Positions 17,061 through 25,759 of a stretch of 41,831 nucleotides of DNA are shown piece after piece. This DNA comes from Hyphomicrobiales bacterium (GTDB lineage: Bacteria > Pseudomonadota > Alphaproteobacteria > Rhizobiales > Beijerinckiaceae). The notes beneath the pieces are model-generated. The model made no database searches. It was not told where the DNA came from and saw only the letters and a list, made by a program, of their open reading frames with translations. Each line of letters opens with the position of its first letter. The stretch's first letter is position 1. The stretch spans positions 1-41,831 of the forward strand of contig UBZM01000076.1 of NCBI GenBank assembly GCA_900470095.1, given 5' to 3'. The position numbers were made by a program, and so were the translations under genes.

Positions 17061-18740
17061 TTATGCGACGCCTGCCATCGCCCTCGCGGTCCGACGCGTT
17101 TGGAACGGACCATGTGGAATCTCCGGCGGAGCAAAACTGTCGGAACTGGCGCGGTCCCAGCGGCTGTACCAATCGGCGAGCTCCGGAAACTCGTCTCCGC
17201 CCAGCAGGAATCCCTCCGGCAGATAGGGGAAGGCCTCGTTGCCATCGAGGAACTCGTTGTCCTTCTGTCTGAACATGAAGTGATAGGGCATGAAGTCGCT
17301 GGGATGGCTGAGGCCCGCCGCACCCGCGATTTCGCCGAGCGCGTGCATGGTGTTGCGATGAAAGCGCGCGACGCGGTCGCTCTTGTCACCGACATCTATG
17401 GCGCTCTGGCGGCGCTGGTCCTGTGTCGCGATACCGACTGGGCAGCGATTGGTGTGGCAAGACTGGGCCTGGATGCATCCGATCGCGAACATGAAGCCGC
17501 GCGCCGCGTTGCACCAGTCTGCCCCGAGCGCGAGCGTGCGGGCGATGTCGAAGGCTGACACAATCTTGCCAGCCGCCCCGATCCTGACCTGATCGCGGAT
17601 GCCGGCGCCCCGCAGCGTGTTGTGGACGAAGGTCAGCCCTTCCAGCATCGGCATGCCGACGCGGTTGGCGAATTCGACGGGAGCGGCGCCAGTGCCACCC
17701 TCCGCGCCGTCCACGACAATGAAATCGGGTACGATGCCGGTGTTGAGCATGGCCTTGACCATACTCATGAATTCGCGGCGATGGCCGATGCAAAGCTTGA
17801 GGCCGACCGGCTTGCCGCCGGAAAGCTCGCGCAGTTCACCGACGAATTGCATCAGCCCCGTCGGGGTGGAAAAGGTGCTGTGGGCCACAGGCGATATGCA
17901 GTCTACGCCCATCGCAATGCCTCGCGCCTCGGCGATCTCGGGTGAGATCTTGGAAGCTGGCAGCATGCCGCCATGACCCGGTTTGGCGCCTTGGCTGAGT
18001 TTGATTTCGATCATCTTGATCTGCGGATCAGCAGCCAGTTCCGCAAAACGTTCGGGAGAGAAGCTGCCATCTTCGCTGCGGCAGCCGAAATAGCCCGACG
18101 CCACTTGGAAAATCAGGTCCCCGCCGCCTTGCCGGTGATAGCGGCTGATGCTGCCTTCGCCGGTGTCATGTGCGAAGCCGCCCTTCCTCGCGCCAGTGTT
18201 GAGCGCCAGAATGGCATTGGCGGAGAGCGAGCCGAAACTCATGGCCGAGATGTTGTAGATACTGGCCTCGTAGGGATGCCTGCAGGCAGGTCCGCCGATC
18301 CGGACGCGAAAATCGGTGTCGACAATGGCCGTCGGCGCGGCCGAATGGGTCAACCACGCATAGCCGGAACCGTAGACGTTCTCAGAGGTGCCAAAAGGCA
18401 GCTTGTCCTCGTCGCCCTTGGCGCGCCGGTAGACCAGGGCGCGGTCCTGCCGACTGAACGGGACTTCGTCATGGTCGCTTTCGATGATGTATTGCCGGAT
18501 TTCCGGCCGGATGCTTTCCATCAGAAAGCGCAGATGCCCGATCACGGGATAGTTGCGCAGAATCGAATGCTTGTGCTGGCGCATATCATGAACGCCCAGA
18601 AGGACCAGCGCGCCCGCAACCACCGTCGGGACAAGCAGCCACCCGCTATAGACGAGCCCCCCAGCAAGCGAGGCGACAAAAGCGAGCATGGCAAGGACAA
18701 ATACCGCATAGCGTTGATTCAGCAGAGCATTTTTTAGCAT
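17061..18740 (-). CDS. FMN-binding glutamate synthase-family membrane protein
   Basis: The 559-residue product has two N-terminal membrane helices (about 12-50) and then the glutamate synthase central/FMN domain: ISAMSFGSLSANAILALN, KPGHGGMLPA, VVDGAEGGTGAAPVEF, and a CxxxxxCxxxxC motif (CIQAQSCHTNRCPVGIATQ) that holds the 3Fe-4S cluster in GltB. The amidotransferase and GXGXG domains of true GltB are absent, so this is the stand-alone 'FMN-binding glutamate synthase family' type, probably a membrane-attached flavin/Fe-S oxidoreductase of unknown substrate. The ATG at 18740 follows AGGA; the open frame extends further upstream but there reads a transposase relic. No partner gene lies nearby. 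Diverged direct repeats flank it. Confidence 0.9.
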   Translation of the reverse strand: MLKNALLNQRYAVFVLAMLAFVASLAGGLVYSGWLLVPTVVAGALVLLGVHDMRQHKHSILRNYPVIGHLRFLMESIRPEIRQYIIESDHDEVPFSRQDRALVYRRAKGDEDKLPFGTSENVYGSGYAWLTHSAAPTAIVDTDFRVRIGGPACRHPYEASIYNISAMSFGSLSANAILALNTGARKGGFAHDTGEGSISRYHRQGGGDLIFQVASGYFGCRSEDGSFSPERFAELAADPQIKMIEIKLSQGAKPGHGGMLPASKISPEIAEARGIAMGVDCISPVAHSTFSTPTGLMQFVGELRELSGGKPVGLKLCIGHRREFMSMVKAMLNTGIVPDFIVVDGAEGGTGAAPVEFANRVGMPMLEGLTFVHNTLRGAGIRDQVRIGAAGKIVSAFDIARTLALGADWCNAARGFMFAIGCIQAQSCHTNRCPVGIATQDQRRQSAIDVGDKSDRVARFHRNTMHALGEIAGAAGLSHPSDFMPYHFMFRQKDNEFLDGNEAFPYLPEGFLLGGDEFPELADWYSRWDRASSDSFAPPEIPHGPFQTRRTARAMAGVA

Positions 18741-18799
18741 GATATCCTGGCGCAATGCGTGGTCGGTGTACGTTGAACGCGGGAAGTTCGGGGTTTCCT

Positions 18800-18925
18800 G
18801 AAGAGACGGCGGCAAACGGCGCCGTCCTCTTCCTCGAGACCGAATCTGGACGATCTCATCGGGAATATAGCCCTCCTGATCGACCGCGCGCCACACAGCT
18901 TGGCTCTGCCACGCGGGCAAGATTC
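18800..18925 (-). pseudogene. Possible IS6-family transposase fragment
   Basis: The minus strand reads VWRAVDQEGYIPDEIVQIRS, resembling the first-Asp region of IS6/IS26-type DDE transposases (WRAVDxEGxxLDxxVQ). Nothing else of the transposase is clear and no inverted ends were seen. It abuts the upstream side of the glutamate synthase-like gene. Confidence 0.45.
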
Positions 18926-19115
18926 GGCAGGTCTATGAACAGCGTCCCGACAGTTTCGCTGCGAAGTTCCAGCCCCCCTCCGCCTGGTTCAGCTGGCGTA
19001 GAGTTTGACGAAGCGTATTGCGTGCCGACGGGCCGAGCGCGTGTTGGGATGCCGCGAGGCGTGACGACGCGCCACGGACGTCCGCTTCCTGGCAAGGTCC
19101 CAACGTCCGGACCTC

Positions 19116-19258
19116 GCGCAACTCTGATGCAGCGCTAGGCGCTACGGGCGGACGTGGTCTTCCGTGCCTCGCTGCTGCGTCGGGGTGACAACGGCCGCAA
19201 CCATCGGCCGGTTCTCGAAGCGCACCGTCTTCCGGATCGGCCGGACCGAAGCAATGAC
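19116..19258 (+). repeat. ~143-bp diverged direct repeat, right of glutamate synthase-like gene
   Basis: Counterpart of 16832-16978. It is preceded by GGACGTCCGCTTCCTGGCA, again the degenerate 'TGTCCGCTT' sequence seen in several gaps of this window. Confidence 0.75.
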
Positions 19259-19293
19259 AATCAAACGTGCTCACTCATCAAGCGCATCCCGTA

Positions 19294-20355
19294 TTACGCC
19301 GCCAGCATCGCTTCGACGATGCTCACGTCGGAGCTGGTGGGGATCACCCGCGTCAGGCGGAAGCCGGCCTTGGCGAGGAGCTGCCGGTATTCCTCCTCCG
19401 TTCGCTCCTGGCCGCCGGGCAGCACCAGCATCACCATGTCGAGCACTTTGCCGGGATGGGGCGTGTCGCCGGCGGGCAGCACCATCTCCACCAGCAGCAG
19501 CCGCCCGTCGGGCGGCATGGCCTTGCGGACATGGCTGAGGATGGTGAGGCACTGCTGCTGGCTCCAGTCGTGGATGACGTGGGACAGCACATAGGCGTCG
19601 CCGCCGGCGGGAACCGTCTCGAAGAAGTCGCCTGGCTCGATCGCCACGCGCGCCTGCACGCCCCGTTCCGCCAGCAGGGCCGGCGCGTCGGCGACCACAT
19701 GGGGCCGGTCGAACAGGATGCCGCGCGGCCCCTCGTGCCGCGCCAGGATCGCCGCGAGCAGGTTGCCGGTGGCGCCTCCGACGTCGACGACGGTGCCGAA
19801 GGCCGAAAAGTCATAGGCCTCCGCGACAGCGGGCGGCTCCCGGCCATGGAAGCCGATCATCGTCTCGCTGAACAGCGAGGCTTCGTCCGGATGCCGGCCG
19901 AGATAGTCGAAGACCGGCACGCCCTGCGCCTTCTCGAACGCCGTCCCGCCGGTCTGCAAGGAATAGACGATGTCGTCGAAGGCCCCCGCGAACCAGGGGC
20001 TGCCGGCGGTGAGGATGGTGGCCCGCGCCGAACCGGGCGCGCCCGTCTTCAGCGCCTCCCCCAGCGCCGTCAGGGCAAAGCGCTGGCCGGCCTGCTCGGC
20101 GAGCAGGCCCAGGCTGGCGAGGCAGCGCATGAAGCGATGGAGCGAAGGCGCATGGAGCCGCAGCGGGCCGGCCAGGTCTTCGGCACTGCGCGGGCCCGTG
20201 GCCAGGTGATCGGCCAGGTCCAGCCTCGCCGCAGCGTAGACCAGCCGCGAAACCCAGGCGGCCGTCGCCATCTGGATCAGGGTGACATGCGGCGGAGGCT
20301 CCGGCGCTGCCGCGGGAGGCACAAGGGTCGAAGCGGCGTGGGGCGTGGCGTCCAT
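19294..20355 (-). CDS. SAM-dependent O-methyltransferase (COMT/hydroxyindole type)
   Basis: The 353-residue protein has an N-terminal winged-helix dimerisation domain (about 25-105; ARLDLADHLATGPRSAEDLA) and a C-terminal Methyltransf_2 domain with SAM-binding VVDVGGATGNLLAAI (about 185-200), the acidic LFDRPHVV loop, GDFFETVP and the catalytic-His segment LSHVIHDW (about 258-265). Enzymes of this family methylate hydroxyls of small aromatic or polyketide-like substrates; the substrate here is unknown. The ATG at 20355 has GGGAGAG upstream. It stands alone, with a palindromic element at 20403-20501 just upstream of its start, and no biosynthetic cluster is present. Confidence 0.9.
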   Translation of the reverse strand: MDATPHAASTLVPPAAAPEPPPHVTLIQMATAAWVSRLVYAAARLDLADHLATGPRSAEDLAGPLRLHAPSLHRFMRCLASLGLLAEQAGQRFALTALGEALKTGAPGSARATILTAGSPWFAGAFDDIVYSLQTGGTAFEKAQGVPVFDYLGRHPDEASLFSETMIGFHGREPPAVAEAYDFSAFGTVVDVGGATGNLLAAILARHEGPRGILFDRPHVVADAPALLAERGVQARVAIEPGDFFETVPAGGDAYVLSHVIHDWSQQQCLTILSHVRKAMPPDGRLLLVEMVLPAGDTPHPGKVLDMVMLVLPGGQERTEEEYRQLLAKAGFRLTRVIPTSSDVSIVEAMLAA

Positions 20356-20402
20356 GGTACTCTCCCGAGAGGCCTGGGAGGGACTGGTAGCGCAACCCTG
20401 AA

Positions 20403-20501
20403 GCATCGGCCCGAACAGTGGATTGCGGTTTTCGGGGCAAAGTCGATGCAAGCACAAAAGGTGAGATCATCGGATCGGATGCGATGTCCGATCCGATGAT
20501 C
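20403..20501. repeat. Composite palindromic element: 47-bp REP-like unit plus 37-bp perfect hairpin
   Basis: Positions 20403-20449 are an inverted, slightly diverged copy of the 47-bp unit tandemly repeated at 8369-8532. Sixteen bp later, 20465-20501 is a perfect 15-bp stem (arms GATCATCGGATCGGA and TCCGATCCGATGATC) with a 7-nt loop. Lying upstream of the methyltransferase start, it may insulate it from upstream transcription or be a composite mobile repeat. Confidence 0.85.
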
Positions 20502-20697
20502 CAGGATATCACGGCCGGCCAACGCCGGCACGGCATTGATGAGGTTGATCATGCCTTCGGGGAGATAGACGGGTTCGCGCTCTGCCGCGGTTCCAGCGCG
20601 GTGGGAATGACGGGGGCAAATCATCGGCGGCCTTGAGCTCGCAATGGGCCTCGCTGCCCCGATGACGAGAGCCGCCGAACGAGCGTGCTCGACGACT

Positions 20698-22548
20698 TTA
20701 CGGCTTCCGAGAACCCTGCGGGCGCGGCGGCACGATGAAGCCTCCCGATTGATGCGCCCAGAGGTCGGCGTAGAGCCCGCCGCGATCGAGCAATTCGGCA
20801 TGGGAGCCCTGCTCGGCAATGCGCCCGCCATCCATCACCACGAGGCGGTCCATGAGTTGCAGCGTGGATAGGCGATGCGCGATAGCGATAACGGTCTTCC
20901 CGCGCATCAGATCCGAGAGCGCATCCTGGATCGCGGCCTCGACCTGCGAGTCGAGGGATGACGTCGCCTCGTCGAGCAGAAGAATCGGGGCATCCTTCAG
21001 GATCACCCGCGCGATGGCGATGCGCTGGCGCTGTCCGCCGGAGAGTTTGACGCCGCGCTCGCCGACGAAGGCCTCGTATCCCTGGCGCCCCTTGCCGTCC
21101 ACCAGCGTGTCGATGAAGCCATCCGCCTGCGCTTTCCCGGCCGCGTCACGCATCATCCACTCATCGGCATCCTGGCGGGCGTAACGGATGTTCTCGCCGA
21201 TGGAGCGATGCAACAGCGACGAATCCTGAGCCACCAGTGCGATCCGTGCGCGCAGCGACTCCTCGGTGACGCAGGCGATGTCCTGGCCGTCGATCAGGAT
21301 TCGGCCCGATTGCGGTTCATAGAAGCGGAGCAGCAGATTGACGAGCGTGGACTTGCCCGCGCCCGAGCGCCCGACCAGACCGACCTTTTCGCCGGCACCA
21401 ACGGTCAAGGATAGCCCCTCCACTACGCGGTGCGGCTTCATGTAGTGAAAATGCAGATCCTCGAAGCGGATCTCGCCGTGGGGAGCCTCGAGCGGACGCG
21501 CGTCAGGCTTGTCGAGCTGGCTCAGCGGCTGCGCGATCGTCTTCATTCCTTCCTGCACGATGCCGATATTCTCGAAAATACCTGCGATTTCGAACGCCAC
21601 CCAACCCGACATGGCGATGATCTGGGTTGTCAGAAGAAGAGCGGTCGTCAGCGTGCCCGCGTCGACCCGGCCCTCGGAGAAAAGCCAGACGCCGATCCCG
21701 CCAGTCATCACCAACAGGATCGCGTTGAGGCAGACCAGGCAGAAGACATAGACGGTATTGAGTCGTTGCTGGCGGGCGAAAGCGGCCTGGAAGCGCAGGA
21801 AGCCGTCGCGCACATAGGTGTCATCATCGGTCCGGCGCCCGAACAGCTTGACCGTCATGATGTTGGTGAAGGTGTCGACGACCTTGCCGGCGATGGCGGA
21901 GCGCGTCTCCGAGGTCTCCCGCGAGCGGACCTGCACCTTCGGCAAGGTGTAGGCCAGCAGTGCACCGTAGAGCAGAAACCAGACCAACATCGGCGCGGCG
22001 AGGCGAATGTCCTGCGTGCCGAGAAGGCCGATCGCGGTCGCGCCGAAAACCAGGATCTGCCAGACCGCGCGCACGAAGGAGACGATACTCTCTCGCAGCG
22101 GCCGGGCCGTCTGCATGACCCGGCTGGCCAACCGCCCGGCGAAATCGTCATGAAAGAAGGAGAGCGGCTGGCGCACGACGTGCCAGTAATTCTGCCAGTG
22201 AACCAGCGTCGTGAAAGAGACGGCAATCGAGTGGTTCACGAGCAGGCGAAACAGGATCGTGCCCAGCGGCCGGACGACGAGCACGATCGCTGCCATGACC
22301 AGAAGAAGTTGGCCGGCAGCGTCGAAAACGCGCTCGCGCGGCACCGATGACAGGACAGAGACGAGGCGCCCGATCAGATAAGGCACCACGGCCTCAAGGA
22401 CGGCGAGCACAAAGCCGACCACGAACAGCGCTGCGAACAGGCCCTTCGCCTGGCGGACGAAATGCCAATAGAACGTTCGCAGTCCGCTGGGAGGCTCGCC
22501 CGGAGGCGATGCTGTCGAATCAACAAGTGAATCGAAGAAGCTGAACAT
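20698..22548 (-). CDS. ABC exporter half-transporter (permease-ATPase fusion)
   Basis: The 616-residue protein has a six-helix ABC exporter membrane domain (about 30-340) fused to an ATPase domain (about 365-600) with Walker A GRSGAGKST, Q-loop VAQDSS, signature LSGGQRQRIAIARV, Walker B ILLLDEATSSLD and H-loop IAHRLST. It should work as a homodimer (or with an unlinked partner) in the inner membrane, exporting lipids, peptides or drugs in the MsbA/multidrug manner. The cargo is not readable from the sequence. The ATG at 22548 follows AAGGA. No periplasmic binding protein or outer membrane partner is adjacent. The O-methyltransferase gene on the same strand is about 340 bp downstream and probably separate. 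Confidence 0.93.
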   Translation of the reverse strand: MFSFFDSLVDSTASPPGEPPSGLRTFYWHFVRQAKGLFAALFVVGFVLAVLEAVVPYLIGRLVSVLSSVPRERVFDAAGQLLLVMAAIVLVVRPLGTILFRLLVNHSIAVSFTTLVHWQNYWHVVRQPLSFFHDDFAGRLASRVMQTARPLRESIVSFVRAVWQILVFGATAIGLLGTQDIRLAAPMLVWFLLYGALLAYTLPKVQVRSRETSETRSAIAGKVVDTFTNIMTVKLFGRRTDDDTYVRDGFLRFQAAFARQQRLNTVYVFCLVCLNAILLVMTGGIGVWLFSEGRVDAGTLTTALLLTTQIIAMSGWVAFEIAGIFENIGIVQEGMKTIAQPLSQLDKPDARPLEAPHGEIRFEDLHFHYMKPHRVVEGLSLTVGAGEKVGLVGRSGAGKSTLVNLLLRFYEPQSGRILIDGQDIACVTEESLRARIALVAQDSSLLHRSIGENIRYARQDADEWMMRDAAGKAQADGFIDTLVDGKGRQGYEAFVGERGVKLSGGQRQRIAIARVILKDAPILLLDEATSSLDSQVEAAIQDALSDLMRGKTVIAIAHRLSTLQLMDRLVVMDGGRIAEQGSHAELLDRGGLYADLWAHQSGGFIVPPRPQGSRKP

Positions 22549-22636
22549 CGTTCCTTATGATTGCCACGATGCCCACCTTGCAACCTCGAATGGTCACCGT
22601 CAAAGCGCTCGGAACATATCCGCCCAGCCAGTCTCG

Positions 22637-22885
22637 CTACAGCGGATGCGGTCTGGCGATGAAGCGGGATAAGGCTTGCGCGACTCTCACCGCGACACCG
22701 CGTTGATCCGGGAGGCAAAGACCCGCCTCCCCCTCGACCTGGCCATGATCGATGAGCTGGACCTTGTAGACGAACTGCGGATCGAGCTTCTCGCCGTACT
22801 GCACCCCGTACGAGATCCGATAGATCACCCCGCTCGCGCCGGCGGGAATGTCCTCGTGCTGGATGGGTGCGTAGCTTGGCGACAT
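22637..22885 (-). CDS. Small hypothetical protein
   Basis: The 82-residue product (MSPSYAPIQHEDIPAG at the start, then VIYRISYGVQYGEKLDPQFVY) has no signal peptide or membrane segment. GGGAG lies about 9 nt before the ATG at 22885; an in-frame ATG at 22906 lacks such a site. The gene is 88 bp upstream of the ABC exporter on the same strand and could be cotranscribed. I do not recognise the family; the amino-acid composition looks natural. Confidence 0.55.
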   Translation of the reverse strand: MSPSYAPIQHEDIPAGASGVIYRISYGVQYGEKLDPQFVYKVQLIDHGQVEGEAGLCLPDQRGVAVRVAQALSRFIARPHPL

Positions 22886-23253
22886 CTCGCGCTCCCGGCT
22901 CGGCATGCTCCAGCGGCTCGCATGCCTGCTGGATCCAATTCTCTCGCCGTGATCGTGTAAGCCGCCCCCGCCGGCACTCCGTTTCATGCGATCGAATTGG
23001 AGATCAGGCCCTCCGGCGACCAGGCCGGGCATTCCGCGCGCCCCGAGTGAGGCCTGTCTGCCCGGCGCCCTCGGGGGCGTGACCTCGTCGCGCAATGGCC
23101 GCGGCCGGCGAGGCTTCGAACGCGGCTCATTCCGTTGTTTGGATTCGACGTCATGAATCGGAGTTTTGCCCGGACTCAGCCCCCGTATCCCTTTGCTCAG
23201 GTCGACGAACGACATCGCTGACCGACAGGAAGCAGATGGAAGGATGTTTTCCA
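22886..23253. other. Intergenic tract upstream of SnoaL-like gene
   Basis: No gene is supported. The last 80 bp (23177-23253) form the leader of the SnoaL-like gene and are echoed at 13618-13692, which suggests a conserved promoter or leader; GGAAGGA lies about 10 nt before the ATG. Confidence 0.45.
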
Positions 23254-23709
23254 ATGAGCAAAGAAGATGACAACAAGGCCGTCGTTGGCCGTTGGTTCAC
23301 CGAGTTCTGGGGCAAGGACGTCAATCTTGCTGTTATCGATGAGATCGCGGCGCCCGATATGCTTCTGAAGTATTCGCTGCACGAACCTCGCCGCGGCCGC
23401 GCCGACATCAAGGCCTTCATGACCGACTTCCGCGCGGCGTTTCCGGACCTCAACTTCTGGGGCACCGCCGACCTGATCGCCGAGGGCGACTATGTCGTCG
23501 GCCAGTGGGAAGGCGGCGGCACGCATACGGGGGCGGCCTTCGCCGACTTCCTGGTCGGCTATGAGGCCCTTCCCGCCGCCACCGGCCGCAAGATGCATTT
23601 CACCGGCACGACGGTTCTGAAGGTGGTGGACGGCAAGATCGTCGAGGAGATCGGCCTGGATGACGGGCTCACGGCCATGACGCAACTCGGCCTCATCACG
23701 GCTGCCTGA
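23254..23709 (+). CDS. SnoaL-like / ester cyclase family protein
   Basis: The 151-residue protein fits the NTF2-like SnoaL fold: an N-terminal helix (NKAVVGRWFTEFW), then DEIAAPDMLLKYSLHEPRRG, RADIKAFMTDFRAAFPDLNF, GDYVVGQWEGGGTHTG and a C-terminal sheet (FTGTTVLKVVDGKIVEEIG). Members include polyketide cyclases and many proteins of unknown role. A purine-rich ribosome site (GGAAGGA) precedes the ATG. The gene is alone and ends at a strong terminator (23761-23790). Its 5' leader is duplicated at 13618-13692. Confidence 0.85.
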   Translation: MSKEDDNKAVVGRWFTEFWGKDVNLAVIDEIAAPDMLLKYSLHEPRRGRADIKAFMTDFRAAFPDLNFWGTADLIAEGDYVVGQWEGGGTHTGAAFADFLVGYEALPAATGRKMHFTGTTVLKVVDGKIVEEIGLDDGLTAMTQLGLITAA

Positions 23710-23760
23710 TCCCGATCATGCCGAGCCTGCGCGCGGCACGGCATGTTATCGCCCCCACCG

Positions 23761-23790
23761 AGAGGCCTGCGCACGATTGCGCGGGCCTCT
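23761..23790 (+). terminator. Terminator after SnoaL-like gene
   Basis: A 13-bp stem with one G-U wobble (AGAGGCCTGCGCA and TGCGCGGGCCTCT, 4-nt loop) is followed by TTGT. It lies 51 bp after the stop and ahead of the ada operon, so it should separate the two transcripts. Confidence 0.75.
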
Positions 23791-23877
23791 TTGTCCTGGG
23801 CTCGCACCGCTCGCGGTTTGCTTGCAGATCTCGGATTGGCGCGGCGCAGCCATTGCAGAAATCGGGTGGGAAACATC

Positions 23878-23901
23878 CGATTTGAAAGCAAGGATCGGAG
23901 T
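23878..23901 (+). promoter_or_regulatory. Candidate operator upstream of ada (24-bp shared motif, site A)
   Basis: Starts CGATTTGAAAGCAAGG and ends GGAGT. An identical 24-mer lies at 27038-27061 before the second methyltransferase gene, and a 20/24 match lies on the minus strand at 28309-28286. The core TTTGAAAGCAA resembles the E. coli Ada box (AAAGCGCAA type). It ends 46 bp before the ada ATG. A dispersed repeat unrelated to Ada is the alternative. Confidence 0.5.
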
Positions 23902-23947
23902 GTCGCGAAGGTCGATCAGGAGCACGGTCGGGCCAGGATGTTCCGAG

Positions 23948-25066
23948 ATGACAACAATGACCCTCTTCGCAAAGCTGACGCCCAGGCAAAGCGCCAGGCA
24001 AAGCGCATTTCCCCGCTCGGTCGCGGACGATCCGCGTTGGGCACGCATCGTCGCCCGCGACAAGGCCGCGGACGGGCAGCTCTGGTACTGCGTCTCGACG
24101 ACAGGAGTGTATTGCCGCCCGTCCTGCCCATCGCGGACGGCCAATCCGAATAATGTCACGCTTCACGACACGCTGGAGAGCGCGCGGGCGACGGGTTTTC
24201 GCCCCTGCAAGCGCTGCAATCCCGATGGTCTTTCGTCAGAGGCCGGGAACGCCACCCTGGTCGCCAAGGCTTGTCGGATCATAGAGGACAGCGAGGAGGA
24301 ACCTTCGCTGGAGACTCTTTCCCTAGCGATTGGGCGCAGTCCCAGTTATTTCCACCGCATCTTCAAGGCGACGACCGGCCTCACTCCAAAGGATTATGCT
24401 GCGGCTGATCGCTCCAGGAAGGTGCGCGAGGGCCTCCGCGCGGGCCATAGCGTGACCGAGGCGATCTATGACGCGGGCTTTAATTCAAGCGGTCGCTTCT
24501 ACGAGAAGTCGACCGGGATGCTCGGCATGACCCCGTCACAATTTCGCGCCGGCGGAGCCAATGAGGAGATCAGGTTCGCCATCGGGCAGACATCGCTTGG
24601 GGCGATTCTGGTCGCGTCGAGCAAGAAGGGCGTCGCCTCGATCCTGCTCGGAGACGACCCCGATGAACTGCTCCGGGATCTCCAGGACAGGTTTCCCAAG
24701 GCCCGTCTGATCGGTGCGGATCGCGAATACGAGGCGTTGATCTCTCGCGTCGTCGGGTTCGTCGAGAATCCCGGCCTCGGTCTCGATCTTCCACTCGATG
24801 TCCGCGGCACCGCATTCCAGCGTCGCGTCTGGCGGGCCCTGCAGGAGATTCCGGTCGGAGCGAGGGTGTCTTATTCCGAGATCGCTCGCCGCATCGGATC
24901 ACCGAATTCGGTGCGCGCCGTGGCTGGCGCATGCGCGGCGAACACTCTGGCCGTCGCGATCCCTTGCCATCGTGTCGTTCGCAACGACGGAGCGCTCTCG
25001 GGCTATGCCTGGGGTGTCGAGCGCAAGCGAACCCTTCTCGATCGCGAGGCTGCCCGGACGGCGTAA
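23948..25066 (+). CDS. ada: Bifunctional Ada: methylation sensor and O6-alkylguanine-DNA methyltransferase
   Basis: The 372-residue protein has the full Ada layout. The N-terminal zinc/methylphosphotriester domain holds VYCRPSC (Cys56, the acceptor equivalent to E. coli Cys38, and Cys60) and GFRPCKRC. An AraC-type helix-turn-helix follows (about 105-195; SPSYFHRIFKATTGLTPKDY). The C-terminal methyltransferase domain carries IPCHRVVR with acceptor Cys340. Methylation of the first Cys turns Ada into an activator of the alkylation response; the second repairs O6-methylguanine. I chose ATG 23948 because homology starts shortly after it. It heads an operon with alkA (44 bp later) and alkB (7 bp after alkA). 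A candidate self-operator lies at 23878-23901. Confidence 0.95.
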   Translation: MTTMTLFAKLTPRQSARQSAFPRSVADDPRWARIVARDKAADGQLWYCVSTTGVYCRPSCPSRTANPNNVTLHDTLESARATGFRPCKRCNPDGLSSEAGNATLVAKACRIIEDSEEEPSLETLSLAIGRSPSYFHRIFKATTGLTPKDYAAADRSRKVREGLRAGHSVTEAIYDAGFNSSGRFYEKSTGMLGMTPSQFRAGGANEEIRFAIGQTSLGAILVASSKKGVASILLGDDPDELLRDLQDRFPKARLIGADREYEALISRVVGFVENPGLGLDLPLDVRGTAFQRRVWRALQEIPVGARVSYSEIARRIGSPNSVRAVAGACAANTLAVAIPCHRVVRNDGALSGYAWGVERKRTLLDREAARTA

Positions 25067-25110
25067 GCCCGCGACCGCCTCCCCGAATACCCTGACGATA
25101 TTGGTCTTCG

Positions 25111-25752
25111 ATGAATCCATTTTCTCGCTACGATGACTCGGTCGCCTTCCTGACGAAGCTCGACGAGGACTGGGCCAAGCTGATTGCCCGGGTTGGCCCA
25201 TGCCGGCACGATCCCAAGGCTGCCCGCGAGCCCTATGAAGCGCTGGTGCGCGCCATCGCCTATCAGCAGCTCACGGCCAAAGCCGGGGACGCGATCATCG
25301 GCCGCCTCAAGGCGCTTTTCGATGACCGGGCCTTTCCCTCTCCCGAAGATCTCATTGCGGCGGAATTCGATGCGCTGCGCGCCTGCGGCTTCTCCGCCAG
25401 CAAGATCGCAACCGTCAAGGCCATCGCGGAAGGCGCGACGACGGGCGTGATCCCGGCACGCGATATCGCAATCACGATGGACGATGAGGATCTCATTGCC
25501 CGGATGGTCGCCATCAAGGGCATCGGCCGTTGGACGGTCGAGATGCTGCTGATGTACTCGCTGGAGCGGATGGACATCCTTCCGGCGGACGATTTCGGGG
25601 TTCGCGAAGGCTACCGCGCCCTGAAATCGCTTGATGAACAGCTCAAGCCCAAGGCGCTCCGCGAGATCTCGAAGGCCTGGGCACCCCATCGCACGGTCGC
25701 CTCCTGGTATCTCTGGCGAATGCCGCGCGAGCGAGGAAACACGTTGAAATAG
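25111..25752 (+). CDS. alkA: DNA-3-methyladenine glycosylase II (AlkA type)
   Basis: The 213-residue protein is an HhH-GPD glycosylase: helix-hairpin-helix IKGIGRWTVEMLLMY and, further on, the catalytic Asp region LPADDFGVREGY. It removes N3- and N7-alkylated purines, starting base-excision repair. It lacks the N-terminal TBP-like domain of E. coli AlkA, as is usual for the shorter AlkA/MAG type (about 210 residues). It is the second gene of the ada operon, 7 bp before alkB. All three operon products deal with alkylation damage by different chemistry. Confidence 0.93.
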   Translation: MNPFSRYDDSVAFLTKLDEDWAKLIARVGPCRHDPKAAREPYEALVRAIAYQQLTAKAGDAIIGRLKALFDDRAFPSPEDLIAAEFDALRACGFSASKIATVKAIAEGATTGVIPARDIAITMDDEDLIARMVAIKGIGRWTVEMLLMYSLERMDILPADDFGVREGYRALKSLDEQLKPKALREISKAWAPHRTVASWYLWRMPRERGNTLK

Positions 25753-25759
25753 GCAGGTC

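Noticed and set aside
18741..18920. N-terminal extension of the glutamate synthase-like protein
   Set aside because: It reads an IS6-like relic and spacer; the ATG at 18740 with AGGA starts right at the first membrane helix.
23777..23947. Longer Ada start 57 codons upstream
   Set aside because: It would overlap the terminator and the candidate operator, and the added residues match no Ada domain.
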